Assembly: GCA_965208775.1 (NCBI GenBank)
Contig: OZ242360.1
Span: forward strand, 744,001 to 808,000
Length of the DNA: 64,000 nucleotides
Direction of reading: 5' to 3'
From: JAPOVO01 sp026708165
Lineage (GTDB): Bacteria; Chloroflexota; UBA11872; VXNJ01
In this document: piece after piece, positions 16,761 to 25,213 of the stretch
Position numbering within the stretch: position 1 is the stretch's first letter
Layout of the letters: each line of letters opens with the position of its first letter
Notes under the pieces: model-generated
Databases searched by the model: none
What the model saw: only the letters and a program-made list of their open reading frames with translations
What the model was told of the DNA's origin: nothing
Translations under genes and position numbers: made by a program

Positions 16761-17963
16761 TTGCCGAAGTTCCTCGACGGGATAGTCGTCCTCGACTTCA
16801 GCAGGGTGCTCGCGGGGCCTTTCTGCACGATGACGCTCGCCGATCTCGGAGCGCGGGTCATCAAGGTCGAACCCCCCGACGGAGACGAAGCTCGCGGCAT
16901 GGGGCCGTTCGTCGACGGCAACAGCCTTTACTTCGCCGGCATCAACCGAAGCAAAGAGAGCGTCGTGCTCAACCTCAAGACGCCCGATGGCGTCAAGCTG
17001 GCGCGACGCCTTTGCCAAAAGTGCGACGTTCTAGTGGAGAACTACCGCCCCGGCACAATGGACAAACTCGGCCTCGGCTACGACGAGGTGCGAAAGCTGA
17101 ATCCGTCCATCGTCTACGCTTCGCTGTCGGGATTTGGGCACAGCGGACCGTACCGCGACCGCGGCGCCTACGACGTGATAATCCAGGCCATGAGCGGACT
17201 GATGAGCGTGACCGGCAGCGACGGGGGTCAGCCTACGCGCGTCGGCGCGTCCATCGGCGACCTGATCCCAGCCCTTTATACGACCACGGCAATTCTGGCC
17301 GCACTCAACGTCCGCGACCGCCGAGGCGGATGCCACCTCGACATCGGGATGATGGACTGCCTCGTCTCCGTAATGGAAAACGCGCTGTCCCGATACTGGG
17401 TAACCGGAGAAGATCCGAAGCCTCTCGGCAACCGGCACCCAGCAATTACTCCCTTCAGCTCGTTTGCGGTGGACGACGGAGACATCGTCATCGCCTGTGG
17501 AAACGACGTTCTCTGGGCCAGGCTATGCGGCGCGCTGGGAGTGCCCGATCTGGCCCGTGATCCACGGTTCGCCAGCAACTCGCTGCGCACGCAAAATGCA
17601 GCCGAGCTGACCGTCGAGCTCGAGGCCGCGCTGGCCGGACACAAGATGTCCGAATGTCTTGACCTCCTGTCCGGAGCGGGCATCCCCTGCGCCAAGATCA
17701 ACTCGACCTCCGACCTGATGAACGACCCGAACCTGCGCGCCAGAAACATGATCGTCGAAATCGATCAGCCCGGAATTGGCCCCATGCCCGCGTCCGGTAC
17801 GCCCATAAAGGCGGACGGCTTTGACGACGACGTTCGGAATCCCGCCCCCCGACTAGGCGCTAATACCCGGGAAGTGCTGAGCGAGTTGCTGGATCTCGAT
17901 TCGGAGGAGCTTGACCGGCTGGAGCGCTCTGGAGCCATCGGCCAAGTCGCCGCGCACGGCTGA
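16761..17963 (+). CDS. CaiB/BaiF family (family III) CoA-transferase
   Basis: A 400-residue CoA-transferase that moves CoA between acyl-CoA and a free acid, with the active-site Asp in the family. The start FLDGIVVLDFSRVLAGPFCTM, then LGARVIKVEPPDGDEAR, LNLKTPDGVKLARRL, VENYRPGTMDKLGLGY and YASLSGFG, are the standard blocks in order. CHLDIGMMDCLVS is the segment near the catalytic Asp. The start is TTG at 16761 with GGAG about 8-9 bases before it. An ATG at 16747 is out of frame. It is followed by an amide hydrolase and an oxidoreductase on the same strand, suggesting a small-acid catabolic set. Substrate unknown. Confidence 0.9.
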   Translation: MPKFLDGIVVLDFSRVLAGPFCTMTLADLGARVIKVEPPDGDEARGMGPFVDGNSLYFAGINRSKESVVLNLKTPDGVKLARRLCQKCDVLVENYRPGTMDKLGLGYDEVRKLNPSIVYASLSGFGHSGPYRDRGAYDVIIQAMSGLMSVTGSDGGQPTRVGASIGDLIPALYTTTAILAALNVRDRRGGCHLDIGMMDCLVSVMENALSRYWVTGEDPKPLGNRHPAITPFSSFAVDDGDIVIACGNDVLWARLCGALGVPDLARDPRFASNSLRTQNAAELTVELEAALAGHKMSECLDLLSGAGIPCAKINSTSDLMNDPNLRARNMIVEIDQPGIGPMPASGTPIKADGFDDDVRNPAPRLGANTREVLSELLDLDSEELDRLERSGAIGQVAAHG

Positions 17964-18076
17964 CAATCGCATTCACGCAACAAGTGCGACTAACGCAAGC
18001 CCGTGGGAAACTGGCATCCTCCGACAGGATCGGGCAAATTTACCGAACCGCAAGACCCGGCGGCGCCAAGGGCCTG

Positions 18077-18094
18077 CCCTGAGCCCGTCGAAGG
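18077..18094. repeat. Single copy of the GAGCC(T/C)GTCGAA repeat next to a ribosome-binding site
   Basis: CCCTGAGCCCGTCGAAGG matches the units in the 10.4-10.8 kb cluster. Its 3' end merges with AAGGGGGGAA, the apparent Shine-Dalgarno sequence for the gene starting at 18103. Confidence 0.5.
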
Positions 18095-18102
18095 GGGGAA
18101 CG

Positions 18103-19077
18103 ATGGCCAGGACAGTCCACGAACTAGAGCAAGACGTCTATTACTTCACCTACGGCCCCCATCCGCCGGTTGCGAGAATCTCCCCCGGCGACTCCGTGCG
18201 CTCCAAGACGGTTGACGCGCTGGGCTGGGATGACGAGGGCAACCCTATGCCGCCAGAAAAGATGCAGAGCGACGGGAGCATCGAGTTCCTGGACGTCAAT
18301 CCGCAGGTAGGACCGGTATTCGTCGAGGGCGCGGAACCCGGCGACATGCTCGCCGTAAAGATCGACTCTGTTCAATTGACCCGCGGCTGGGCCTGGTCGC
18401 GCTTCATTCCCGGCTTCGGCGTGCTTGGAGTCGAGGGCGAAGTGACCGGGCCGACCGGCCTGAACCCGCCCCTGCCCGAGATGGAGTTCCGCTGGACTTA
18501 CAACGACGATCTAACCGAAGCGTCGATAGACCTGCCCTCAAGCAGCCTTGGACGCGCCACCATCCCGTTGCATCCCTTTCTGGGCTGTATCGGCGTTTGT
18601 CCCAGGTTCGGCGAAACCATCGACTCGCTCACGCCCGCCAATCACGGCGCCAACATGGACTGTATCGAGACCGCGCCGGGTACAACTGTCTATCTGCCCG
18701 TCTTCGTCCCGGGCGCGCTGCTCTTCTTTGGTGACGGACACGCTGCGCAGGGTGACGGCGAGGCCTGCGGGGTTGCGCTCGAAGCATCGACCATCACCGA
18801 GCTCACCGTCGACCTGATTAAGGACTACCCGCTTTCCTGGCCGAGATTCGAAAACGACGACTACATCATGACTGTTGGAAACACTCGTCCGCTCATCGAC
18901 GCCGTGAGGATCGCTAAGACGGAAATGGTCCTCTGGCTGGAACGCGACTACGGATTCGACCGGTGGGAAGCGTTTCAGCTTCTGTCGCAGGTATGCCGGA
19001 TTCGGGTCGGCAACGTCGTCGATCCCAAGTACACGATAGTCGTCAAGTTTCCCAAGTCCCAGCTTCCGGGGATTTAG
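18103..19077 (+). CDS. Acetamidase/formamidase family protein
   Basis: A 324-residue FmdA/AmdA-type amidohydrolase, releasing ammonia from formamide, acetamide or a similar short amide. Family blocks: SPGDSVRSKTVDA near the start, ANHGANMDC, the metal-site block LFFGDGHAAQGDGEACG, and a C-terminal CRIRVGNVVDP. The frame opens further upstream, but AAGGGGGGAA four bases before ATG 18103 and the family start decide the start. It may act with the CoA-transferase before it. Cytoplasmic. Confidence 0.88.
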   Translation: MARTVHELEQDVYYFTYGPHPPVARISPGDSVRSKTVDALGWDDEGNPMPPEKMQSDGSIEFLDVNPQVGPVFVEGAEPGDMLAVKIDSVQLTRGWAWSRFIPGFGVLGVEGEVTGPTGLNPPLPEMEFRWTYNDDLTEASIDLPSSSLGRATIPLHPFLGCIGVCPRFGETIDSLTPANHGANMDCIETAPGTTVYLPVFVPGALLFFGDGHAAQGDGEACGVALEASTITELTVDLIKDYPLSWPRFENDDYIMTVGNTRPLIDAVRIAKTEMVLWLERDYGFDRWEAFQLLSQVCRIRVGNVVDPKYTIVVKFPKSQLPGI

Positions 19078-19343
19078 GGACGGGACTGCCGGCCCTTGCC
19101 CACCGCAGCTAGGCAAGTAACGACAGCTGGCACACCGCCGACGAGAGGACAGATAATCTCCGTCCACCAACGCATCGAACTCAGGCTGTGTTTTGCTCTA
19201 ATATCCGGAGAACTCCGTCCTGACTACTCGAAGGGTGAGATCCTGAACCGACACCCTCAGCCGGTTGCAGGCTATAAGCACCGACGCGTGTGTAGGTCTG
19301 GCTCTGCAAGCCCTACCCGTGGCGCCACCAGGACCCGCGGGCT

Positions 19344-20360
19344 TTGAGTTCTAAAGCACCACCGCTGGGAGCCGCCATCTGGGGCGCCGGACCTCAGTCC
19401 GTGTGGCATCTAACCGCCTATTCCGACAATCCAAACGTGAATGTCGTCGCTATCGGTAGCCGCACCGAAGCCTCCGCAATCGCCAAACGTGAGATGTTCG
19501 GCGCGGACTGCCCGATCTACACCGATTACGAGAAGTTCCTCAGCAACGAAAACATCGACATCGTCTCCGTCTGCACTCCGGCTGAGCTCCACGCCGGCGA
19601 GTCCATCCTCGCCGCCCAAGCCGGAAAGCACGTGCTGATCGAAACTCCCGCCGCCTGCAGTTTCGAGGAGCTCCACGAGCTCGAGCGTGCGATCGATCGA
19701 GCCGGCGTCAAGACGGTCGTTAGTTTCGTGCTGCGCTGGCACGACGTACTCGTCAACGCCAAGGCGCTCGTCGATTCAGGTGCCTTGGGCGAAATCTTTT
19801 ACATACAAGTCGATCAGTGGAACACCCTCTTCCAGTGGGGGGTCGACGGCCCATGGATATACCCCCAATCCGCCATGCTGTTGAACGGAAGTCATGCCGT
19901 CGACCTGGCGCGTTACCTCCTCGGCGCCAACGTGACATCAGTGGCGGCGTGGGGCTTCGACATAAACCCCGAAAATCCGGCCACCGCTAACACCGTCACA
20001 CTCTTGGAGTTCGATGATGGTGCCATCGGCAAGGTATCGAGCATCGCCGAAGGACGCAGACCGTATACGTTCAACATAGACATCTTTGGGACCGAGGGAA
20101 CGTTTAGCAACGGCCGCCTCTACACGGCATTCACGCCGAAACAGAACGATTGGATAGATGTGCCATCCGCCCCGTTTAGAAGCGACCGCGTCTCGGAACC
20201 GCCCATGGGTCAGATGCATCACCTCGTCGACTGCATTCTCCAGGACGTCGATTCGCACGTCGATCTCTACGATGCCGTAAACACTTTCGAAGTTTGTCTT
20301 GCGGCTGAAATATCCATGCGAACCGGGAATCCCAAGATCAGATTGCCCTACCGCGGTTAG
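19344..20360 (+). CDS. Gfo/Idh/MocA family NAD(P)-dependent oxidoreductase
   Basis: A 338-residue sugar- or polyol-type dehydrogenase. The N-terminal Rossmann fold has AIWGAGPQSVWHL. VSVCTPAELHAGESILAAQAGKHVLIETPAA stands where the usual EKP motif would be, so Lys is replaced by Thr (IETP). The C-terminal alpha/beta domain contains LLNGSHAVDLARYLLG with the usual substrate-binding His. TTG start at 19344; an AGGA lies about 11 bases upstream. The unusual ETP in place of EKP may mean altered or lost catalysis. Substrate unknown. Confidence 0.85.
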   Translation: MSSKAPPLGAAIWGAGPQSVWHLTAYSDNPNVNVVAIGSRTEASAIAKREMFGADCPIYTDYEKFLSNENIDIVSVCTPAELHAGESILAAQAGKHVLIETPAACSFEELHELERAIDRAGVKTVVSFVLRWHDVLVNAKALVDSGALGEIFYIQVDQWNTLFQWGVDGPWIYPQSAMLLNGSHAVDLARYLLGANVTSVAAWGFDINPENPATANTVTLLEFDDGAIGKVSSIAEGRRPYTFNIDIFGTEGTFSNGRLYTAFTPKQNDWIDVPSAPFRSDRVSEPPMGQMHHLVDCILQDVDSHVDLYDAVNTFEVCLAAEISMRTGNPKIRLPYRG

Positions 20361-20498
20361 CTAACGCCCCTAACTGGCTCCCGGTACTCGCAATATCGAG
20401 TTCAGTGCCCCGACGGGTCTTTTGCTGCGGGAGTCCGGCACAAACAAGCCGGCGTTGAAGGGCGCTGTGCTCTTGCGCGAATTTATCTCGCGGAAAAC

Positions 20499-21494
20499 TC
20501 AGGAAGAGGCGGGAGGGGCGAACTTCAGCACTTTGCCCAGATAGAACGCCGTGACATAGACATTTCCGTCGTTGTCCACGGCGATGCCGCTGGGTAGAGC
20601 AAGCCGCCCCAGCGTGTCACGAACTTGGAACGAGTCCTGGAATCCACCGCTCGCGTTGAAGATATGAACCCGTGCGTTGGCAAAATCGGCCACATAAAGA
20701 TTGCCCTGCGCATCCAGTTCGACGTCGCCCCGCGCCAACATGCGAAATACCCGGTCGGGAGTCGCGGAGCCGAGTATCTCAAAGGCGGCTGATCCATCTG
20801 CCCAAAATGCCTGTACGCGCCGGTTGAAAGTGTCGGCAACGTAGATGAACCCATCGCTCGTGACAGCGATTCCGGTCGGAACGTGCAGGTTTGTGCCGGA
20901 ATTGCCTGTTATCGAAGGCATCTGGTTTCCGGCTCCGTCGAAGATTCGAATGATCCCTTGTTCGGTGTGCTGGGAAAGGGCCACATAAACGTTGCCTTCC
21001 GAGTCGGTCGAAATCCCTCCGACAGGAAGGGATACGGCGATGTCGGGATAGTAGAGCTGCCGAGCGGTCCAGCTGGTTACGAATCCGCCCACATCGTCAA
21101 AGCGCTGAACGACATTGGCCTTCACATCCAGGGCATAGACGTTTCCGTTCATATCGACGTCAACATCGATCAACTCGTCGAATCTGCCGTTGCCGGCGCC
21201 GATCTCCCCCCAGACGGCGACCGTCGAGCCGCCGGAGTCTAACTTCTGTATGCGTCCCGTTAGCACGTCCGCCACATACACGTTGCCAGCCTGGTCGACG
21301 TCGATTCCGACGGGGCGAAGGAACTGTCCGTTGCCCGAACCTAACTGGCCCCACTCGGCCACGAACCGGTAACCCTCGTTGCCGGCCGCCCCGCCGGCGC
21401 TCGCGACGAAAAGAGTCAAGCTCAGCAACATCAGCGCCACCGCGCGGACAATTAGCCTGAGGCGAGGACGATAACGGTCGATCACTGCGCGCAT
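20499..21494 (-). CDS. Secreted NHL-repeat beta-propeller protein
   Basis: About 331 residues: a basic n-region and a hydrophobic signal core (ALMLLSLTLFVASAGGA), then about six NHL repeats. Each repeat carries a variant of P-GIAVD--GNVYVAD----RVQ-F, for example PVGIDVDQAGNVYVAD and PSGIAVDNDGNVYVTA. Such propellers act in protein or ligand binding outside the cell. The frame opens at 21539 (TTG), but the ATG at 21494 (MRAVIDRYRP) gives a normal signal peptide. It converges with the oxidoreductase gene and is divergent from the SRPBCC gene. Function not predicted. Confidence 0.8.
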   Translation of the reverse strand: MRAVIDRYRPRLRLIVRAVALMLLSLTLFVASAGGAAGNEGYRFVAEWGQLGSGNGQFLRPVGIDVDQAGNVYVADVLTGRIQKLDSGGSTVAVWGEIGAGNGRFDELIDVDVDMNGNVYALDVKANVVQRFDDVGGFVTSWTARQLYYPDIAVSLPVGGISTDSEGNVYVALSQHTEQGIIRIFDGAGNQMPSITGNSGTNLHVPTGIAVTSDGFIYVADTFNRRVQAFWADGSAAFEILGSATPDRVFRMLARGDVELDAQGNLYVADFANARVHIFNASGGFQDSFQVRDTLGRLALPSGIAVDNDGNVYVTAFYLGKVLKFAPPASS

Positions 21495-21698
21495 ATCTTC
21501 GCTAGGATTTGCCTGATAATGGATAACCATCCTGTCCAACAGCGCATCGCGTCCGGCAACGCTTCAGTCGGATGGTGCGTCGGACAATGATTCTACCGCA
21601 AGGACTGGACATGCAGGTGCCCGCCGTGGACCTCAGCCAGGGCGTAGTAACGTAGAATTCGCCTCCGTATATACACGGGTGGCGTAAGCGGCAAGACA

Positions 21699-22172
21699 TT
21701 GAAGACCTTCACAATCGAATCTAGCCTGTTTCTACCGCGGCTACGTGCGCAGGTGTTCGAGTTCTTTTCGGAAGCCGCAAATCTCCAGCTCATCACGCCT
21801 GAGTGGCTGCGCTTTGATATCAGTACGCCTACGCCGGTAGAAATGAGGGTCGGCGCGCTTATCGATTACCGCCTCCGCCTTCGCGGCTTTCCCATCAAAT
21901 GGCGCAGCGAGATTCTGGTCTGGGATCCACCGCATCGGTTTGTCGACAGTCAGGTCAAAGGCCCCTACCGAAAGTGGGTCCACGAACACACGTTCGTCGA
22001 GCGGGAAGGCGGAACGCTGGCGTCGGACCGCGTGGACTATTCGGTGCTCGGGGGTTCGCTGGTCAACACTCTGTTGGTACGGCGCGATGTTGAGCGAATC
22101 TTCGCCTACCGGCGACAAAGGCTTATAGAGATCTTCGGCAAGTCGACCGACCCACAAGGGCGGGAGGAATAG
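21699..22172 (+). CDS. SRPBCC (START-like) family protein
   Basis: A 157-residue helix-grip protein of the polyketide cyclase / coenzyme Q-binding type. The start FTIESSLFLPRLRAQVFEFFSEAANLQLITPEWLRF and the later DPPHRFVDSQVKGPYRKWVHEH and YSVLGG segments are typical of the SRPBCC proteins often fused to or next to sugar epimerases. It binds a hydrophobic ligand; the ligand is unknown. TTG start at 21699. No partner gene is adjacent. Confidence 0.78.
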   Translation: MKTFTIESSLFLPRLRAQVFEFFSEAANLQLITPEWLRFDISTPTPVEMRVGALIDYRLRLRGFPIKWRSEILVWDPPHRFVDSQVKGPYRKWVHEHTFVEREGGTLASDRVDYSVLGGSLVNTLLVRRDVERIFAYRRQRLIEIFGKSTDPQGREE

Positions 22173-22387
22173 GTTCCGACGGTTCTACATCCCGTCTGAT
22201 TCTCTCGCCAAACCACACTTCAGTCCCGGGCGACCTAGACCTTTTTGTCGTTCTCAACTGCGCAGAATAGTCCTTTCGTACGGTTCACCGGGACAGCGCC
22301 GGCAATTTACTGTTCATACATGGCGCCGAGGCATGTTCACAAACGTCAAGGCCCAAGGGATCGTAAGGCCGGAAAACGAGGTCAGAT

Positions 22388-23302
22388 TTGAACGATCTGG
22401 TAATTCAGACTGACAGGTTGACGAAGCGTTACGGCCACATCCTTGCGGTAGACAGGCTCTCGCTCGAGGTACCCCGCGGCCGCGTCTTCGGGCTGCTCGG
22501 GCCCAACGGCTCTGGCAAGACCACGACTATGGGCATGCTGCTGGGTCTGGTGAGACCGACTTCGGGAAGCTTGAGCCTGCTCGGCTCCGGCTCACGGCAC
22601 GCCGAAGCGCTTCACGGGGTAGGCGCGATCGTCGAGTCTCCGTCCTTCTATCCGTACCTTTCAGGGCGCGCGAACCTTACTTATTTCCAGGGCATATCCG
22701 GAGGCGGCTCGCGTCGTGAGGTGGACGACCTGCTGGAGCAAGTTGGCCTGGCGGATCGCGCTGACGATCGCTTCGGGGCCTACTCGCTTGGCATGAAGCA
22801 GCGGCTGGGACTGGCCTACACGCTCCTCGGCGACCCCGAGTTGCTGCTTCTGGACGAGCCGACCAACGGCATGGACCCGGCGGGCATGGCCGAAATCCGG
22901 GAGCTGATTCGAAGCCTGGGCACAGGCAGCCGGACGGTGCTGCTGTCGAGTCATCTCCTCCATGAGGTCGAGCAGGTGTGTGACAGCGTGGCGATCCTCT
23001 CCCACGGCAAGCTGATCGCCCAGGGCGCCGTCGCCGACTTGCTGCGACGGCAAGAGCAGGTTCGCCTGCGCACGTCCGACGACGCCAAGGCGGTCGAAAT
23101 CCTCGCCGGACTGCACTGGGTCGAGGGAGTCGAGACTAAGGACGATCGGCTGATCGTAACCGTGGCGCACGAGCGCTCGTCGGAGCTAACGGCTGCTCTG
23201 AGCAGGTCGGAGGTCTACGTTACCGAGATAGCGCCCCTGCAGATATCCCTTGAGCAGTACTTCCTCGACGTTACCGGCGAAAACGGAGCCAAAGCCGAAT
23301 GA
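22388..23302 (+). CDS. ABC transporter ATP-binding protein (CcmA/NatA-type exporter)
   Basis: A 304-residue ATPase. Walker A is GPNGSGKTT, the Q-loop region is IVESPSFYPYLSGRANL, the signature is YSLGMKQRLGLA, Walker B is LLLLDEPTNGMDP, and the H-loop is SSHLLHE. A C-terminal extension follows, as in bacitracin/lantibiotic-type exporters (ends LEQYFLDVTG). TTG start at 22388 with GAGGT about 7 bases upstream. Its stop overlaps the ATG of the permease gene (ATGA), so the two form one transporter. Substrate unknown. Confidence 0.9.
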   Translation: MNDLVIQTDRLTKRYGHILAVDRLSLEVPRGRVFGLLGPNGSGKTTTMGMLLGLVRPTSGSLSLLGSGSRHAEALHGVGAIVESPSFYPYLSGRANLTYFQGISGGGSRREVDDLLEQVGLADRADDRFGAYSLGMKQRLGLAYTLLGDPELLLLDEPTNGMDPAGMAEIRELIRSLGTGSRTVLLSSHLLHEVEQVCDSVAILSHGKLIAQGAVADLLRRQEQVRLRTSDDAKAVEILAGLHWVEGVETKDDRLIVTVAHERSSELTAALSRSEVYVTEIAPLQISLEQYFLDVTGENGAKAE

Positions 23303-24336
23303 TCACTCAAGTACTCAAACTGACAAAGTGGGAATGGTACAAGCTGCGTCGCCGTCGCATGCCCTGGATTCTGCTGGCCATCGCAATCGTCATTTCTCAG
23401 ATCTCCTTTTGGGGCGGATACGCGTTCTACCGAAGCGGAGCAATGCTTGACCAGGCAAGCTTTGCGACCTCGGAAACTCAGAACGGGCGGACAGTCGAAA
23501 TCATGATCACGTGCCGGGATATCGAATCGGGAACTCTCCCTGCCGAGATCGAAGTTCTCAGCGAGGAGCGCCGTAGTCGGCTCCTGGAAGATATCGCCAG
23601 ATTCGAGGCCGAGTCCTGCCAGGCCCCAATAGAAGCCAGAGGGGAGTTGCGTGAAGCTCTGGTGCTTCCATACAGCATCGGCTTGAGCCTGGGACTCGTC
23701 TCCAGTCTCGGCGCCATCCTTGTAGTGATCCTCGCCTCGTCGACCATAGGAATCGAATACGGCCTGGGTACCTTGCGTACTACGCTCGCCAAAGGAATCG
23801 GCCGCTGGCAATTTATCGTGTCCAAAGCGCTCTTGCTGACGCTGCTCAGCGCCGCCGCGTTGCTGGGCGTTTCTATTTCCATCACCGTCAGCTCGGCCAT
23901 CGCCGCGCTGACGCTGGGAGATGCGGCGGTAGCCGCCGACCCTGGAGGTTGGCCCGACGTCGCCATCGTGTACGGCAAGACAATCTACGGACTCGTCCCC
24001 TACATGGCCCTGGCCCTGTTCTTCGCGGTTTTGACCTCATCGTCCGGCGTCAGCACGGCCATAGTCCTCGGCTACTATTTCGTCGAGCGGATTGTCGTCG
24101 CGATCCTCTTCAACTTCGACTGGTTCAGAGAAGTTGCCGACTTTATCCTCGGTCGCGCCGTGGACGGATGGATGAGCAGCGAAGGAGGTCTCTCGATCCA
24201 GTTGGGCGCGTCGGCCGGAGAATTGCCCGACGCACTTCACGGTTTCCTCGTGATGTTGGGTTACGTCCTGATACTCGGCGCATTGACCTTCTGGCTGTTC
24301 CTGCGCAGGGACATCGCCGGCGCCAAGGGCGACTAG
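23299..24336 (+). CDS. ABC transporter permease (ABC-2 type)
   Basis: A 345-residue membrane protein translationally coupled to the ATPase before it. The start TKWEWYKLRRRRMPWILLAIAIVISQ gives the first helix. A large extracytoplasmic domain (about residues 40-125) with two Cys (TCRDIE and ESCQAP) follows, then five further helices, with GLGTLRTTLAKGIGRWQFIVSKAL as the cytoplasmic coupling-loop region. This is the ABC-2 layout of antibiotic- or lipid-export systems. Confidence 0.87.
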   Translation: MITQVLKLTKWEWYKLRRRRMPWILLAIAIVISQISFWGGYAFYRSGAMLDQASFATSETQNGRTVEIMITCRDIESGTLPAEIEVLSEERRSRLLEDIARFEAESCQAPIEARGELREALVLPYSIGLSLGLVSSLGAILVVILASSTIGIEYGLGTLRTTLAKGIGRWQFIVSKALLLTLLSAAALLGVSISITVSSAIAALTLGDAAVAADPGGWPDVAIVYGKTIYGLVPYMALALFFAVLTSSSGVSTAIVLGYYFVERIVVAILFNFDWFREVADFILGRAVDGWMSSEGGLSIQLGASAGELPDALHGFLVMLGYVLILGALTFWLFLRRDIAGAKGD

Positions 24337-24700
24337 CAGCCCCCAGGCCGCTCTGCCGACACCCCAACTCCCGATGTCGGCGCGCCGCCCGGTTGACGTG
24401 ATTCCGCTTGAACGCGGCCTGCTCAACATAAGCTCGACCTCGCTCACGTCGTGGAAGTTCGGTCCATCCCAATCCGCGGCCGACCTGCGAGACGCGGTAG
24501 ACCGCCCCCCGGCTAGAAGCGTCTCCGCGTGCAGCGAAGTGAGGCAAGCCCGGCGCTCGCAAGCGTCGTGCCCCTCGCGTTCGAATCAGAGGGACGCAGC
24601 CTGACCTCTCCAGGAACGTGCACAGTCTTCACAACCGGTCGAGACAAACTGTCAACCGCTCAGACATCTCGCGGAGCGGAGTCGAGCAGCATCGAATACT
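24337..24700. other. Intergenic region before the zinc operon
   Basis: About 360 bases without a supported gene. It holds the hairpin listed at 24355-24381. Near 24577 a GTTCGAATC motif resembles a T-loop, but no tRNA cloverleaf can be drawn around it. Confidence 0.4.
24355..24381 (+). terminator. Hairpin downstream of the ABC permease gene
   Basis: Stem GCCGACA / TGTCGGC (7 bp, perfect) with a 13-base loop, 18 bases past the stop codon. There is no T-tract, so it is a weak terminator or a 3'-end-protecting hairpin. Confidence 0.3.
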
Positions 24701-24730
24701 TTGGCTGAGTAATTAAGTATCTACTACAAT
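24701..24730 (+). promoter_or_regulatory. Sigma70-type promoter of the zinc operon
   Basis: TTGGCT (24701-24706) and TACAAT (24725-24730) with an 18-base spacer, in an AT-rich stretch that stands out from the GC-rich surroundings. It lies 45 bases before the ArsR-type gene. The AT-rich segment around the -10 box is where a CzrA-type repressor would bind, but I could not find a clean inverted repeat. Confidence 0.6.
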
Positions 24731-24775
24731 TCTAATAGTCAACCGACCGCTAGTTCAGGAGCGCTACGAAGCCAA

Positions 24776-25180
24776 ATGGACGACATCTCACAAGAAGTAA
24801 CTCCCGAGCGGCCAATCATCCGGCACCCTGAGGAAGTTAGAGCCGCCCGCGGCCGCCTAAAGTCAGACGAGGTCTACTTGGCCCTCGCCGAGACCTTTCG
24901 TACTCTCGCCGACAGCACAAGGGCGAAGATTGTAAGTCTGTTAATGCACAATGAGATGTGCGTCACCGATCTTGCTGCCGTCGTCGGTGTTACCGAATCA
25001 GCCGTTTCTCAGCACCTTCGAATCCTGCGCAACCAGTCACTGGTACGCCATCGCAGGCGTGGTCAACACGTTTTCTACACGCTGGTCGATGAGCACATCG
25101 AGCACCTCGTAGCAATCACGCTCGCGCACCTGAGCCACAGCATTGAGCTGGACGGCCCGCCCGTGATCCAGAGCGACTAG
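24776..25180 (+). CDS. ArsR/SmtB-family zinc-type metal sensor (CzrA-like)
   Basis: A 134-residue winged-helix repressor. The helix-turn-helix block is CVTDLAAVVGVTESAVSQHLRILRNQSLV, followed by the wing RHRRRGQHVFYTL. The alpha5 metal site is visible in the C-terminal helix: Asp105, His107, His118 and His121. These have the same 0/+2/+13/+16 spacing and D-H-H-H set as the zinc/cobalt sensor CzrA. The alpha3 cysteine pair of cadmium/lead sensors is absent (only one Cys, in EMCVTD). It should release DNA when zinc binds, switching on the P-type ATPase gene 33 bases downstream. ATG start. Confidence 0.88.
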   Translation: MDDISQEVTPERPIIRHPEEVRAARGRLKSDEVYLALAETFRTLADSTRAKIVSLLMHNEMCVTDLAAVVGVTESAVSQHLRILRNQSLVRHRRRGQHVFYTLVDEHIEHLVAITLAHLSHSIELDGPPVIQSD

Positions 25181-25213
25181 GACTACCGTTCGGATTAGAG
25201 CCAAATCGACCCG

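Noticed and set aside
20418..20432. CCCGACGGG then TCTTTT as a terminator after the oxidoreductase gene
   Set aside because: The stem has only three base pairs.
24570..24600. GTTCGAATC motif resembling a tRNA T-loop
   Set aside because: The flanking bases do not form a T-stem, and no acceptor, D or anticodon arms can be drawn.
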